Positions 8,801 to 17,597 of a stretch of 64,000 nt of DNA are shown piece after piece. The notes under the pieces are model-generated. The model was not told the origin of the DNA. It saw only the letters and a list, made by a program, of their open reading frames with translations, and did not search any database. How positions within the stretch are numbered: position 1 is the first letter of the stretch; every line of letters begins with the position of its first letter. The position numbers and the translations under genes are program-made. Source of the stretch: Flavobacterium sp. KJJ (lineage in GTDB: Bacteria; Bacteroidota; Bacteroidia; Flavobacteriales; Flavobacteriaceae); contig NZ_JARP01000001.1 in NCBI RefSeq assembly GCF_000708595.2, positions 1,054,001-1,118,000 of the forward strand. The letters are read 5' to 3'.

Positions 8801-9535
8801 CCTTCAGCATTTGATCTAGTTGATGGAAATGGAGGAAATGCTATTGGTCATCCAAGAAATTCAATATACTCTTATCAATTTACAGGCCTTAATAATCAAG
8901 GTTTGCCAACTTTTATTATGCAGGATGGTGAAACTGATAATGTTACAGGAGCTAATTTTCAAGATACTGAAAACGTAACAGATTATTTGAAATATGAAGG
9001 TTCTATTGAACCAAATAAATCTATTGGCTTAGCTAATACGTTTACTTATAAAAGCTGGTCACTATATGTTTTTGTTGTAGGTTCTGGCGGAAATAAAGTG
9101 CGTTTAAATCCAGCTTTCAGCAGCCAATATGATGATTTGACAGTATTTACAAAAGATTTTACAAATCGTTGGATTAATCCTGGTGATGAAGAATTTACAA
9201 ATGTTCCTGTAATAGCTGACAAACGATTGATTACTAATTATGGTGGTGCTAATACACTCGGACGCGCTTATAACACCTATAATTATTCGGATGTAAGAAT
9301 TGCAGATGGAGATTTTGTGAGATTAAAAAATGTTTCGCTTGGATGGGAATTCCCTACAGATTTCAAGAAAAAATTAGGAGTAAGTACATTTACTTTAAAA
9401 GGTTCTGCGGTTAATCCGTGGCTGATTTATTCTGATAAGAAATTAAACGGACAAGATCCTGAATTTCGTAATACTGGTGGTGTTGCTTTTCCAATTACAT
9501 CGCAATACAGTTTTTCTATAAACCTTTCATTTTAA
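5807..9535 (+). CDS. SusC/RagA-type TonB-dependent outer-membrane transporter with STN domain
   Basis: Outer-membrane importer that would work with the SusD lipoprotein encoded 11 bases downstream. The 1242 residues begin with a signal peptide (about 1-40), then an STN domain (about 45-125, secretin/TonB short N-terminal domain, the element that talks to FecR), a CarboxypepD-reg-like domain (about 148-225; I-R-G-K-V-T-D-A-N-G-I-P-L-P-G-A-T-V), a plug (about 235-370, with the SusC motif S-G-A-E-L-K-V-D-G and I-E-I-L-K-D-A-S-A-T-S-I-Y-G-S-R) and a 22-stranded barrel ending in aromatic F-S-I-N-L-S-F. The STN domain is present only in the signalling subset, consistent with the ECF/FecR pair. Substrate is not evident: no glycoside hydrolase is nearby. 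Confidence 0.95.
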   Translation: MKKPVVKQRLLHRIMKITLFQFVLALVFSSIAMANNVNGQKKLDTKVTITVENLTLDNALSKLEKSAHVKFSYNSRLPQLNKKVSIEANQETLSSILNRILIPFNITFSEVSNQIILQKNNSLEPFSNLENNPSVFDVLVLGPTIRGKVTDANGIPLPGATVLAKGTKIAVLTDFDGNFSIEMPANSTALVISYVGMETKEIGIENTSPTIVLNELGQNLKEVVVTTGYEKTSKRTFTGAISKISGAELKVDGVVDVSRMIEGKAAGVTVQNVTGTFGTAPKITVRGSSSIFGDTKPLWVIDGVVQEDIINISFADLASGNSETLLSSSVAGLNANDIQSIEILKDASATSIYGSRSLNGVVVVTTKQGRRDSPLKVTYTGENTVRTVPNYTQYDILNSQESMSILKEMEQKGFLDVPSTLQGRYGGVYNILSRAINTYVPETNSYLVNNDPVSRNNFLKKYELANTDWFSVLFRPSITQNHSLSFSGGGKNNTFYASLGYYTDPGWTIADNVKQLSSNIKGTFYVNDRLNITLSTLASVRDQEAPGTYESQQDVVFGNVTRDFDINPFNYVLSTSRTLRPYDEAGNLEYYRNNWAPMNIINELENNVLEIKVKDIRFQLDLDYKINKNLTYNLTGSARYANTSREHKIYENSNVVGAYRAGTEYGADGVNTTVRNANIYLYKDPDDLTAQPISVLPNGGFLRKYTNDMTSYNIRNSVTYRNTLNDVHELEGFFGTELRSLDRNSDNFTAAGIQYDRGLTAFTDPRIIEKIINEGNSYYGFAAERERTVGFFGKVGYTYDRRYTGSITGRYDGSNRQGNSGSSRWLPTYTFSGKWNVTEEKFMKNTESINNLALRASYGLTATAGPATNSLAIYKSFITDRLGISDRETGIDIDQLQNSDLTWEKQFETNIGVDLGMFNNRIQFTTDVYRRKAFDLVDYVVTSGIGGQKIKQGNNANMETKGIEVAFTTQNIVTNSFKWSTTLNFSVFNQEITRLENQPSAFDLVDGNGGNAIGHPRNSIYSYQFTGLNNQGLPTFIMQDGETDNVTGANFQDTENVTDYLKYEGSIEPNKSIGLANTFTYKSWSLYVFVVGSGGNKVRLNPAFSSQYDDLTVFTKDFTNRWINPGDEEFTNVPVIADKRLITNYGGANTLGRAYNTYNYSDVRIADGDFVRLKNVSLGWEFPTDFKKKLGVSTFTLKGSAVNPWLIYSDKKLNGQDPEFRNTGGVAFPITSQYSFSINLSF

Positions 9536-9546
9536 TATAATTGATT

Positions 9547-11031
9547 ATGAAAAATATAAAATATATAAAATTAAGCGCAGCTTTCTTACTGTTTGTTACT
9601 CTAAACAGCTGTGATGAATTCTTATCAGAAATTCCAGATAACAGAACTCAGATAGATACACCTGAAAAAATTTCAGAATTATTAGTAAATGCCTATCCAG
9701 GAGCATCTTATTTGGATTTGGCAGAAACTATGTCTGATAACGTAGATGATGGACAACTAGGTTCTATAGGAATAAAAAATGAACAAAGCTACAATTGGGA
9801 AATGCATAATGAAACCAATATAGACAGTGAAGCTTTTTATTGGGATGCTTGTTACAGAGCGATTGCGCATGCTAATCAGGCTTTGGCATCAATTGAAGAG
9901 CTGGGCAGTCCAGCAACTTTAAATCCACAAAAGGGCGAAGCATTATTAGCAAGAGCATACGCCCATTTTATGTTGGTTACTTTTTGGTCTAATCGTTATA
10001 ATCCAGCAACAGCTCAAACTGATTTAGGAATTCCGTATGTTACTGAGCCAGAAACTCAACTATTAAAAAAGTATACTAGAAATACTGTAAAAGAAGTTTT
10101 TGACTTTATTCAAAAAGATATTGAAGAAGGTTTAAAATATGTAACCAATGATTATAAGCAGCCAAAATTTCACTTTAATAAAGAAGCTGCAAATGCATTT
10201 GCAAGCCGTTTTTATTTAGTAAAAGGAGATTGGGATAAAGTGCTTGAAGTTTCTGAGAGTCTTGGTTCTAAACCAGTTGGCAAACTAAAAGATTATGCTA
10301 CTTTATCAAGTCTGGCTCCAGATATTCAATTTATTGAGTACGGAAAGTCTTCATATGCAGCTAATTTGCTTATAGCTTCTCCTAATTCACTTATCGGAAG
10401 ATCGGCGGGCAGCAATAATTTTTATTTGTCAGATGATAAGCAAACAGAGCTTTTTAGAGTACAAACTAATCCATTTAATAAAACATGGCTGTATGATTTT
10501 TATACTTATAACAGCAGCAGAACATTGTTTACACCAAAGTTTGAAGAATATTTTAAATACACAAATTTGACAGCTAATATTGGAGAAGTCTATGCAGGAA
10601 TCGTTCTTTTGTCTAATGATGAGTTTTATTTAAATCGTATTGAAGCTCTTGTTATGAAAGGCCGAATCACAGAAGCGAATACTGAGTTAGAATACTTTTT
10701 AGGAACTAGAACAACGGGATATAATCCGACAACAGATAAATTGACTCAAGCGAAAGTAACAACAATGTATCCTGTTATTGCAGATGAATTTACACCATAT
10801 TATGCTTTGACGTCAATTCAGACTTCGTATGTTAAAGCAATTGCCGAAGCCAGAAGAAGAGATTTTGTTCACGAAGGATTAAGATGGCTGGATGTAAAGC
10901 GTTTCAATATTGTTGTAAATCACCCCACTTTTGGCAAACCTGTAAATGTATTGGTTAAAGATGATAAACGCAGAGCAATGCAAGTGCCGCTTAGTGCTTC
11001 TAATAACGGCTTAGAGAAAAATCCTAGATAA
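9547..11031 (+). CDS. SusD/RagB-family surface lipoprotein
   Basis: Lid lipoprotein of the SusCD importer, located on the outer face of the outer membrane. I chose the ATG at 9547 rather than the TTG at 9541, giving M-K-N-I-K-Y-I-K-L and a lipobox L-N-S-C with acylated Cys22. The mature part shows the TPR-rich SusD fold: Y-W-D-A-C-Y-R-A-I-A-H-A-N-Q-A-L near residue 110, G-E-A-L-L-A-R-A-Y-A-H-F near 145, and the C-terminal E-A-R-R-R-D-F-V-H-E-G-L-R-W-L-D-V-K-R near 440. The final N-P-R is the usual SusD end. Co-transcribed with the SusC gene. Confidence 0.94.
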   Translation: MKNIKYIKLSAAFLLFVTLNSCDEFLSEIPDNRTQIDTPEKISELLVNAYPGASYLDLAETMSDNVDDGQLGSIGIKNEQSYNWEMHNETNIDSEAFYWDACYRAIAHANQALASIEELGSPATLNPQKGEALLARAYAHFMLVTFWSNRYNPATAQTDLGIPYVTEPETQLLKKYTRNTVKEVFDFIQKDIEEGLKYVTNDYKQPKFHFNKEAANAFASRFYLVKGDWDKVLEVSESLGSKPVGKLKDYATLSSLAPDIQFIEYGKSSYAANLLIASPNSLIGRSAGSNNFYLSDDKQTELFRVQTNPFNKTWLYDFYTYNSSRTLFTPKFEEYFKYTNLTANIGEVYAGIVLLSNDEFYLNRIEALVMKGRITEANTELEYFLGTRTTGYNPTTDKLTQAKVTTMYPVIADEFTPYYALTSIQTSYVKAIAEARRRDFVHEGLRWLDVKRFNIVVNHPTFGKPVNVLVKDDKRRAMQVPLSASNNGLEKNPR

Positions 11032-11054
11032 ATTTTAATTAAAATTTTAAAACT

Positions 11055-11915
11055 ATGAAAATATTAAAACAATATAGAGTAATAATGTTTGCAGCTGGGG
11101 TCTTAATTTTTGGAGCCTGCTCTCATGAAGATCAGCCGGGCGAAAGTCAGCTTGATTATTCCCAGCCACAAAAAACAGCTTTAGATAATTGGATTTCGAC
11201 AAATTACTTAGTGCCGTACAACATTAATGCGCAGTATAAGTGGAATCAAAATACTGTTGATAATAATAGATTTTTATTTCCTCCAATGATTAGTAGTGTG
11301 CAGCCTGCATTAGATGTTGTAAAACAAATATGGTTGGACAGTTATTCTAAAGTTGGAGGCGCTGATTTTGTCAAAAAAATTGCACCAAGAGAAATTGTTT
11401 TGGTTGGAGGAGTAAATTCTAACACAAACGGAACCAGAACGCTGGGAATTGCAGATTCAGGACAAAGAATTACACTTTTTGAGGTTGATTACTTAGATAA
11501 AACAAATCGCGCAAATGTGACGGAGTTTATTCATACCATACAACACGAATATGTACATATTCTAAATCAAAACAAACCTTTTGATGAGCAGGCTTGGCAA
11601 AAAATAAGTCCTGGGGATTATACAGGAACATGGCATTTAGAAAAATTGGAAGATTCGAGAAATTTAGGTTTTATAACCAATTATGCCAGAAATAATATTA
11701 TAGAAGATTTTGCAGAAACGGCATCCACAATATTAACAAGTTCAAAAGCAGAATACGCAGCGATTCTAGCCAGTATTTCTGATGAAGAAGGAAGAGCAAA
11801 ATTGAAACAAAAAGAAGCTATGGTTGTAAAATATTATAAAGATGCTTTTAATATTGATTTCTATGCTTTAAGAGATGAAGCAGAAAAAAACACAAACAAT
11901 GTTATCAATAATTAA
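11055..11915 (+). CDS. Substrate-import-associated zinc metallohydrolase-type lipoprotein
   Basis: A 286-residue lipoprotein (lipobox F-G-A-C, Cys22) with a zincin signature H-E-Y-V-H at residues 164-168, followed about 50 residues later by E-D-F-A-E (217-221), a probable third-ligand or gluzincin-like helix. This matches the family of HExxH lipoproteins found beside SusC/SusD pairs, which I recall as TIGR04549. Position 24 bases after susD places it in the same operon. It presumably cleaves a peptide or protein ligand at the cell surface before import, or processes a partner protein; substrate is unknown. Confidence 0.82.
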   Translation: MKILKQYRVIMFAAGVLIFGACSHEDQPGESQLDYSQPQKTALDNWISTNYLVPYNINAQYKWNQNTVDNNRFLFPPMISSVQPALDVVKQIWLDSYSKVGGADFVKKIAPREIVLVGGVNSNTNGTRTLGIADSGQRITLFEVDYLDKTNRANVTEFIHTIQHEYVHILNQNKPFDEQAWQKISPGDYTGTWHLEKLEDSRNLGFITNYARNNIIEDFAETASTILTSSKAEYAAILASISDEEGRAKLKQKEAMVVKYYKDAFNIDFYALRDEAEKNTNNVINN

Positions 11916-11947
11916 GCTCGTCAATTATAATTTAAAATATTTCTATT

Positions 11948-13297
11948 ATGAAACCAAAAAATATATTTAAGTACTTAATGGTTGCTTTTTTTGCAATACA
12001 TTTATTGGGCTCATGTTCAAGCGATACAGAAGCTGAGCAAAAATTCGACAAAACTCCGGTAGAGCGTATAAACGAACAAAAAACGGAACTAAGTACAGCA
12101 TTGCTTTCATCAGAATTTGGATGGAAAGCTGTTTATTTTACTGATGATACTCAATTAGGCGGTTTTACCCATTTATTTAAGTTTTCTGCTGATGGAAAAG
12201 TGCAAATGGCATCAGATTTTGATGCCGATACAGCAACTTATGAAAGTACGTACAGCATTGCTTTAGGAAGTACAGTTAGTTTGTTATTTGACTCTTACAA
12301 CAGAATTCATCTTTTGTCTGATTCTAACAGCTACCCAACTACAGCTTTAAGAGGTAAAGGCTATTTGGGTGATTTCCAGTTTTTATACTACGGACAAGAA
12401 AATGGAGATATTCTTTTTAAAAGCAATAGATTGGTTAGAGATGTGCGTTTTGTAAAAGCAACTGCACAAGATTGGGCAAATTTGCCTAAAAATCTTATAA
12501 CGGAACAAAATGTTATTGGAGGAATTGAGAGACCATTATTTAGAGTGTTGGAAATTAATGATGGTACAGTTATTAAAAAGTATGATTTTGGTTTTTCACC
12601 TGTAACTAGATTTTCATCTTCTAAATCTATAGACGTAAATTCTTCAGAAGTTATTAGTATGGGAGTTGGATATACTCCAACAAGTATTGTAGTAAGTCCA
12701 GCTGTAACGGTTGGAGGACAAAGTTTAAAAGAGTTTGTTTACAATGATGCTGATGGAAGTTTTAAAGCTACTGGTACTGGTGGTGTAACTGCTACAATTA
12801 AATACAGCAATGCACCTCTGGTGCTAAATGATGATTACAAAATAGTACTTCCAGGAAAAGTGTATTCTCGATTTGGCTATTACCCAGATGATTTTACAGC
12901 TGATGCAAGTACTAATTCAAAATTATTTCAAGCAGAAATAGATAAAATTAATGCAAATTTACCTGCGGGGCAATATCTTACATCGGTACAGTTATATTTA
13001 AACCATTCACTTGGAAATTTCATATACTACACTTTTGTTGGTAGAGGAGCTTTACAGCATTTTGTTGATGTTCAAGAGGATGCGGTTGGTAAAAAGATCA
13101 TTTTGAAACATAAATCATGGAATGGAAATACTACGGTTTCTACTCCTGCATTTCTAGCAGGTTTTGATAAATACTTGATGGATGCTAACGGAATTTATGT
13201 CAAGAAAGAAAGTTTTAAATTATATTATTCAAACACTGTTTACACCTTTACAAGTTCTTCAAGTCCATTTAGAATGACAACTTGGCAACTTAATTAA
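11948..13297 (+). CDS. DUF4302 lipoprotein
   Basis: A 449-residue lipoprotein (L-L-G-S-C, Cys23). The sequence after the cysteine, S-S-D-T-E-A-E, is acidic and resembles surface lipoprotein export signals of flavobacteria, so it is probably displayed outside. The body fits DUF4302: an early E-F-G-W-K-A-V-Y-F motif, F-K-F-S-A-D-G-K-V near residue 78, and beta-rich repeats. It is the last gene of the SusC-SusD-metallohydrolase cluster, 32 bases after the zincin gene, and is followed by a terminator. Members of this family are repeatedly linked to HExxH lipoproteins; the biochemical role is unknown. Confidence 0.85.
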   Translation: MKPKNIFKYLMVAFFAIHLLGSCSSDTEAEQKFDKTPVERINEQKTELSTALLSSEFGWKAVYFTDDTQLGGFTHLFKFSADGKVQMASDFDADTATYESTYSIALGSTVSLLFDSYNRIHLLSDSNSYPTTALRGKGYLGDFQFLYYGQENGDILFKSNRLVRDVRFVKATAQDWANLPKNLITEQNVIGGIERPLFRVLEINDGTVIKKYDFGFSPVTRFSSSKSIDVNSSEVISMGVGYTPTSIVVSPAVTVGGQSLKEFVYNDADGSFKATGTGGVTATIKYSNAPLVLNDDYKIVLPGKVYSRFGYYPDDFTADASTNSKLFQAEIDKINANLPAGQYLTSVQLYLNHSLGNFIYYTFVGRGALQHFVDVQEDAVGKKIILKHKSWNGNTTVSTPAFLAGFDKYLMDANGIYVKKESFKLYYSNTVYTFTSSSSPFRMTTWQLN

Positions 13298-13430
13298 TTA
13301 GATTGTTACAGTTTTTGGAAAATCGTCAATTTATAGAATGCTTTTTATGGCAGTAATTTTATTGGTTTTCTTTTTCACAACAAAGCAAAATCATATCTAA
13401 AAATTTAGTTTTATTTTTATTTTGAAGAAG

Positions 13431-13459
13431 GAGCAACTCAATTTTTGGGTTGCTTTTTT
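13431..13459 (+). terminator. Intrinsic terminator after the DUF4302 gene
   Basis: GCAACTCA and TGGGTTGC pair with one G-U, loop ATTTT, followed by a T run. Confidence 0.85.
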
Positions 13460-13544
13460 GATTATAGATACTTTATAATAGTATTAATCTTTGCAATGTT
13501 GAAAGGTTATTGCAATTGTTATTTTTTTAAAAAGGGAATTATCA

Positions 13545-13552
13545 TATATTTG
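13545..13552 (+). promoter_or_regulatory. -7 element of fabG promoter
   Basis: TATATTTG matches TAnnTTTG. A TTG lies 26 bases upstream, slightly longer than the usual spacing. The start codon is about 110 bases downstream, implying a long 5' leader. Confidence 0.55.
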
Positions 13553-13663
13553 ACAAGTCATTATTAGCGCTGATAGAAGTGAATTTTTTTTTGTGTTTAT
13601 TTAGAATATAAAGGGAATAACGGATAGCAGAAAAGCTACAAATAATTAAAATTAATTTTGAAT

Positions 13664-14410
13664 ATGAAATTACTAGAAGGAAAAGTTGCCATTATTACAG
13701 GCGCTAGTCGTGGAATTGGAAAAGGAATTGCTGAAGTTTTTGCTAAACACGGTGCAAATGTTGCTTTTACATACAGTTCATCTGTAGAATCAGCTCAGGC
13801 TTTAGAAGCTGAATTGAACGGTTTAGGAATTAAAGCAAAGGGTTACCAATCGAATGCAGCCGATTTTAATGAAGCACAAACTTTTGTTGATGCTGTTTTA
13901 GCTGATTTTGGAACAGTTGATATCTTAATAAACAACGCCGGAATTACAAAAGATAATTTATTAATGCGTATGTCTGAAGCTGATTTTGATTTAGTTATTG
14001 ATGTAAATCTAAAGTCAGTTTTTAATATGACAAAAGCAATTCAAAAAACCTTTTTGAAACAACGTGCTGGCTCTATCATTAATATTAGTTCTGTAGTAGG
14101 AGTTTCTGGAAATGCTGGACAAACAAATTATGCAGCTTCTAAAGCTGGTGCAATTGGTTTTACAAAATCTGTAGCTCTAGAATTAGGTTCTCGTAATATT
14201 CGCTGCAACGCAATTGCTCCTGGATTTATTGAAACAGAAATGACTGCAAAATTACCTGAAGATGTAGTAAAAGGATGGAGAGAAGGTATTCCGTTGAAAC
14301 GTGGTGGAACTACTGAAGATGTTGCAAATGCTTGTCTTTTCTTAGCTTCAGATTTAAGTGCATACGTTACCGGACAAGTTCTTAATGTTTGTGGAGGAAT
14401 GCTTACTTAA
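13664..14410 (+). CDS. fabG: 3-oxoacyl-ACP reductase
   Basis: Short-chain dehydrogenase that reduces 3-oxoacyl-ACP with NADPH in fatty-acid elongation. The ATG at 13664 is preferred to the TTG at 13658 and gives 248 residues, the normal FabG length. Visible motifs: cofactor loop T-G-A-S-R-G-I-G (residues about 12-19), N-N-A-G (near 87-90), the catalytic S-S-V-V-G, and Y-A-A-S-K-A-G (Tyr near 152, Lys near 156), plus the C-terminal G-G-M-L-T. No other fab genes are adjacent, so the symbol rests on FabG-like motifs rather than context; other SDR roles are possible but less likely. Confidence 0.88.
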   Translation: MKLLEGKVAIITGASRGIGKGIAEVFAKHGANVAFTYSSSVESAQALEAELNGLGIKAKGYQSNAADFNEAQTFVDAVLADFGTVDILINNAGITKDNLLMRMSEADFDLVIDVNLKSVFNMTKAIQKTFLKQRAGSIINISSVVGVSGNAGQTNYAASKAGAIGFTKSVALELGSRNIRCNAIAPGFIETEMTAKLPEDVVKGWREGIPLKRGGTTEDVANACLFLASDLSAYVTGQVLNVCGGMLT

Positions 14411-14539
14411 GGTTCTGGGGTTCTAAGTTACAAAGGTTCAAAAGTTTTAGTATTCAGTTTTTTCTCTGACGCTAAAATAAAAAATGAACACTGCTAGTCA
14501 TGAATAATTGACTTTTTTAAATCTGAATACTAAATAAAT
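14411..14539. repeat. Inverted-repeat spacer between fabG and the VWA-type gene
   Basis: TTTAGTATTCAG (14446-14457) and CTGAATACTAAA (14523-14534) form a perfect 12-bp inverted repeat that brackets the spacer. Before it lie repeated GGTTC and AGGTTC words. Confidence 0.65.
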
Positions 14540-16567
14540 ATGACTACAAACACGATTCTATTATTATTGCTTTCTTTAGTAATAGCTGTTGGTCTGTCGT
14601 ATTTTCAATATTTTTTCAAAGCCAAAAGCAAATCAAATGTGATTTGGCTTTTGGCTTTTTTACGTTTTCTAGCCATTTTTGCATTATTGGTTTTATTGAT
14701 AAATCCGATAATGACCCAAAATTCGCTGGAAATAACAAAAACACCGCTTGCAATTGCGGTTGACAACTCCAGTTCGATTACAGCTTTAAAATCAGATAAA
14801 ACGGTTTCCGATTTATATCAGAAATTAATATCAAATCCTGCTCTTAAAGAAAAATTCGAAATTCAGTCGTATCAATTTGATGCAGATTTTAAGCCTTCTT
14901 CTACATTTGATTTTAAAGGAAAACAAACCAATCTTGATGAAGTTGCCAAGAATCTAAAAAGCATCAATAAAAATCTGATTTTCCCGACGGTTATAATTAC
15001 TGATGGAAATCAAACTACAGGAAACGATTATGTATATCGTTTTGATCCTGTCAATAAAGTTTATCCTTTGGTTGTAGGAGATACAACTACGTTTTTTGAT
15101 TTAAAAATCAATCAGCTTAATGTAAATAAATACGCATTTCATAAAAATAAATTTCCTGTAGAAGTTTTTCTGCAGTATGCTGGAGATAAAACTGCAAACG
15201 CAGATTTTACAATTTCACAAGGAAATTCAGTTGTTGCAAGAGAGAAAGTTTCTTTTTCGTCATCAAAAAAAACGGCAACTATAAATTTACTTTTGCCTGC
15301 TGATAAAGTAGGTCTGCAAATTTTTAAAGCTGCTATTTCATCAAATGCAAAAGAGAAAAACAGCTATAATAATATCAAGAATTTTGCGGTAGAAGTGATT
15401 GATCAAAAGTCAACAATTGCTATCGTTTCTTCAATTAATCATCCAGATATTGCATCATTAAAACGTTCGATTGAAGTTAATGCACAGCGTAAAGTGATTT
15501 TGGTTAAACCAAATGAAATTAATCAGTTGCAAGATATTTCAGTTTTGGTTTTATATCAGCCAACAACTGCTTTTAAAGCTATTTTTGATAATAATAAATT
15601 AGCAGGAACAAATACCTTTATTTTTACTGGAAACAATACCGATTTTAATTTTTTAAACCAACAGCAGCATAATTTGGTTTTTAAAATGAGCGGACAAAGA
15701 GAAGATTATTTATCTGAATTTCAATCGCAGTTTAATTTGTTTGCAATCGAAAATATTGGTTTTGAAAATTTTCCGCCTTTGCAGAATTTATTCGGAACTG
15801 TTACTACGAACGGAAATGTTTCAGTTTTGCTTTCTTCTAAAATTAGAAACGTTGCAACAAATGCGCCTTTGCTGGCTTTCGCCGAAAATCAAGGCAAGCG
15901 AACTGCATTTCTTTTAGGTGAAAACAGCTGGAAATGGCGTTTGCAAAGTCATATTGACAATCAATCTTTTGAAAAGTATGATGTTTTTATTGATAAGATC
16001 ATTCAATATTTAGCTTCATCAACGACCAGAAAATCACTAGTTGTTACGCATGAGAGTTTTTATAATTCTGGAGAAGCTATTGTAATTAATGCACAGTATT
16101 TTAATAAAAATTATGAGTTCGACGAAAAAGCGAGGCTTACAATTACAGTTACAAATACTGCAACAAAACAAACTAAAAATTATGATCTATTAAAAGGAAA
16201 TAATTCTTTCTCAGCCAATCTTGATGGATTAACAGCTGGAAAATATAATTTTTCTGTAAAAGAGCTAAATACAAACACCTCTTATTCAAGTCATTTTGAA
16301 ATTTTAGATTTTGATATCGAAAAACAATTCGTAAATCCTGATGTTGCCAAACTGAAACAATTGGCCTTGCAAACGAACGGAAAAGCGTTCTTCGAAAATC
16401 AAGCAGATAATTTGATTAATACTCTTTTAGAAAATAGGGAATATAAATCAATCGAAAAAAATGTTTCAACAAAAACTCCTTTAATTGATTGGGTTTGGTT
16501 ATTGATTTTGATTGCTTCTTTATTAACGATTGAATGGTTTGTTAGAAAGTATAATGGACTACTTTAA
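14540..16567 (+). CDS. VWA-type membrane-anchored protein
   Basis: A 675-residue protein with two N-terminal membrane helices (about 4-24 and 37-60), a large extracytoplasmic region, and a C-terminal helix (about 650-668, L-I-D-W-V-W-L-L-I-L-I-A-S-L-L). The region after the second helix begins P-L-A-I-A-V-D-N-S-S-S-I, a D-x-S-x-S metal-site motif as in von Willebrand A domains, followed by V-I-I-T-D-G-N-Q-T-T-G. The layout resembles BatA-like or glutamine-amidotransferase-like membrane proteins of Bacteroidota. Function is not known; it may assemble or monitor surface complexes. It follows fabG by 129 bases. Confidence 0.72.
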   Translation: MTTNTILLLLLSLVIAVGLSYFQYFFKAKSKSNVIWLLAFLRFLAIFALLVLLINPIMTQNSLEITKTPLAIAVDNSSSITALKSDKTVSDLYQKLISNPALKEKFEIQSYQFDADFKPSSTFDFKGKQTNLDEVAKNLKSINKNLIFPTVIITDGNQTTGNDYVYRFDPVNKVYPLVVGDTTTFFDLKINQLNVNKYAFHKNKFPVEVFLQYAGDKTANADFTISQGNSVVAREKVSFSSSKKTATINLLLPADKVGLQIFKAAISSNAKEKNSYNNIKNFAVEVIDQKSTIAIVSSINHPDIASLKRSIEVNAQRKVILVKPNEINQLQDISVLVLYQPTTAFKAIFDNNKLAGTNTFIFTGNNTDFNFLNQQQHNLVFKMSGQREDYLSEFQSQFNLFAIENIGFENFPPLQNLFGTVTTNGNVSVLLSSKIRNVATNAPLLAFAENQGKRTAFLLGENSWKWRLQSHIDNQSFEKYDVFIDKIIQYLASSTTRKSLVVTHESFYNSGEAIVINAQYFNKNYEFDEKARLTITVTNTATKQTKNYDLLKGNNSFSANLDGLTAGKYNFSVKELNTNTSYSSHFEILDFDIEKQFVNPDVAKLKQLALQTNGKAFFENQADNLINTLLENREYKSIEKNVSTKTPLIDWVWLLILIASLLTIEWFVRKYNGLL

Positions 16568-16627
16568 AAGTTTCTAAGGTATTTTTTAACTTGAAACTTT
16601 AAACTTGAAACAAAACGAGACAAAAAA
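16568..16627. repeat. AAACTTGAAAC word-repeat spacer
   Basis: AACTTGAAACTTTAAACTTGAAAC repeats the word CTTGAAAC twice after a loose reverse complement AAAGTTTC. Same vocabulary as the spacers at 33971, 44629, 56925 and 60826. Confidence 0.65.
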
Positions 16628-17524
16628 ATGGATTTCAGGCTAAAAGTATTTTACACCGTTGCGCTCCGCCTTAACTTTACTAAAGCGGCAACAGAATTAT
16701 ACATTTCACAGCCAGCGGTATCTAAGCACATTCAAGAACTTGAAGAAACTTATAAAACCAAACTTTTTGAACGAAATGGTTCTAAAATCGCGTTAACTCC
16801 AGCTGGAGAAATTCTCTTAAAACACACCAAAAATATTTTCGAAATTTACAGAGAAATTGATTTTGATATGAGTTCTTTCCTAAACGAACGCCAAGGTTTA
16901 TTGAGATTGGGAGCAAGTACAACAATTTCGCAATATATTATTTCTCCTGTTTTGGCCCGCTTTCATCAAAAACAAAAAGATATTAAAGTCAATTTGCTAA
17001 ATGGAAATACAGAGCAAATCGAAAACGCTTTAATCAATAAAGAAATCGAAATTGGAATTGTCGAAGGTCAATCTAAAAATCAATCCATAAAATATATTCC
17101 GTTTTTAAAAGACGAATTGGTTTTAGTCTGCAATACTAAAAATGCTTTCGTTAGGCAAAATAAAATCTCATTAGAAGACTTAAAATCAATGAGATTTATA
17201 ACACGAGAACGAGGTTCTGGAACACTTGAAGTTATAGAATATGCTATGAAAAATCTTGGAGTTAAATTTACGGATCTAAAAATTGAAATGCAATTAGGAA
17301 GTACAGAAAGCATAAAATCATATTTGTTAAATTCAGATTGTTTTGCTTTTATGTCAATACATGCGGTAAGTAATGAACTGAAAAATAATGAATTAATTGT
17401 TTTAGATGTTGAAACACTCGCAATTGAAAGATATTTTTATATTATTACTTTAATCGGTAAATCAGATTCTTTGTCTGAATTATTTATTCAAAACTTATCT
17501 GATTACTATAATTTGAAGTTATAG
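16628..17524 (+). CDS. LysR-family transcriptional regulator
   Basis: A 298-residue LTTR. The N-terminal winged helix-turn-helix (about 1-60) reads F-Y-T-V-A-L-R-L-N-F-T-K-A-A-T-E-L-Y-I-S-Q-P-A-V-S-K-H-I, and the effector-binding domain spans about 88-295 (L-R-L-G-A-S-T-T-I-S-Q-Y). It lies 73 bases upstream of a YeiH-type transporter in the same direction; LysR-YeiH pairs are common, and the regulator probably controls the transporter and perhaps sulfur metabolism as CysL-type proteins do. The inducer cannot be read from the sequence. Confidence 0.9.
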   Translation: MDFRLKVFYTVALRLNFTKAATELYISQPAVSKHIQELEETYKTKLFERNGSKIALTPAGEILLKHTKNIFEIYREIDFDMSSFLNERQGLLRLGASTTISQYIISPVLARFHQKQKDIKVNLLNGNTEQIENALINKEIEIGIVEGQSKNQSIKYIPFLKDELVLVCNTKNAFVRQNKISLEDLKSMRFITRERGSGTLEVIEYAMKNLGVKFTDLKIEMQLGSTESIKSYLLNSDCFAFMSIHAVSNELKNNELIVLDVETLAIERYFYIITLIGKSDSLSELFIQNLSDYYNLKL

Positions 17525-17597
17525 TCAATTGTATTTTGCGATTGGCAATTTAAGTATAAAGAACAGACCTTTGTAAGGAAATATAAAATTCCTTATT

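Larger units (their letters stand above)
13298..13663. other. Intergenic region between the Sus-like operon and fabG
   Basis: The gap contains the terminator at 13431-13459 and the fabG -7 element at 13545-13552, leaving an untranslated leader of about 105 bases before fabG. A 20-codon hydrophobic frame from 13338 is too short and unsupported to call a gene. Confidence 0.55.

Noticed and set aside
13338..13400. 20-codon hydrophobic frame in the gap before fabG
   Set aside because: Too short and without a supporting start region; no repeat of a known toxin or leader pattern.
17080..17313. 77-codon frame opposite the LysR gene
   Set aside because: Antisense shadow, no domain or promoter.
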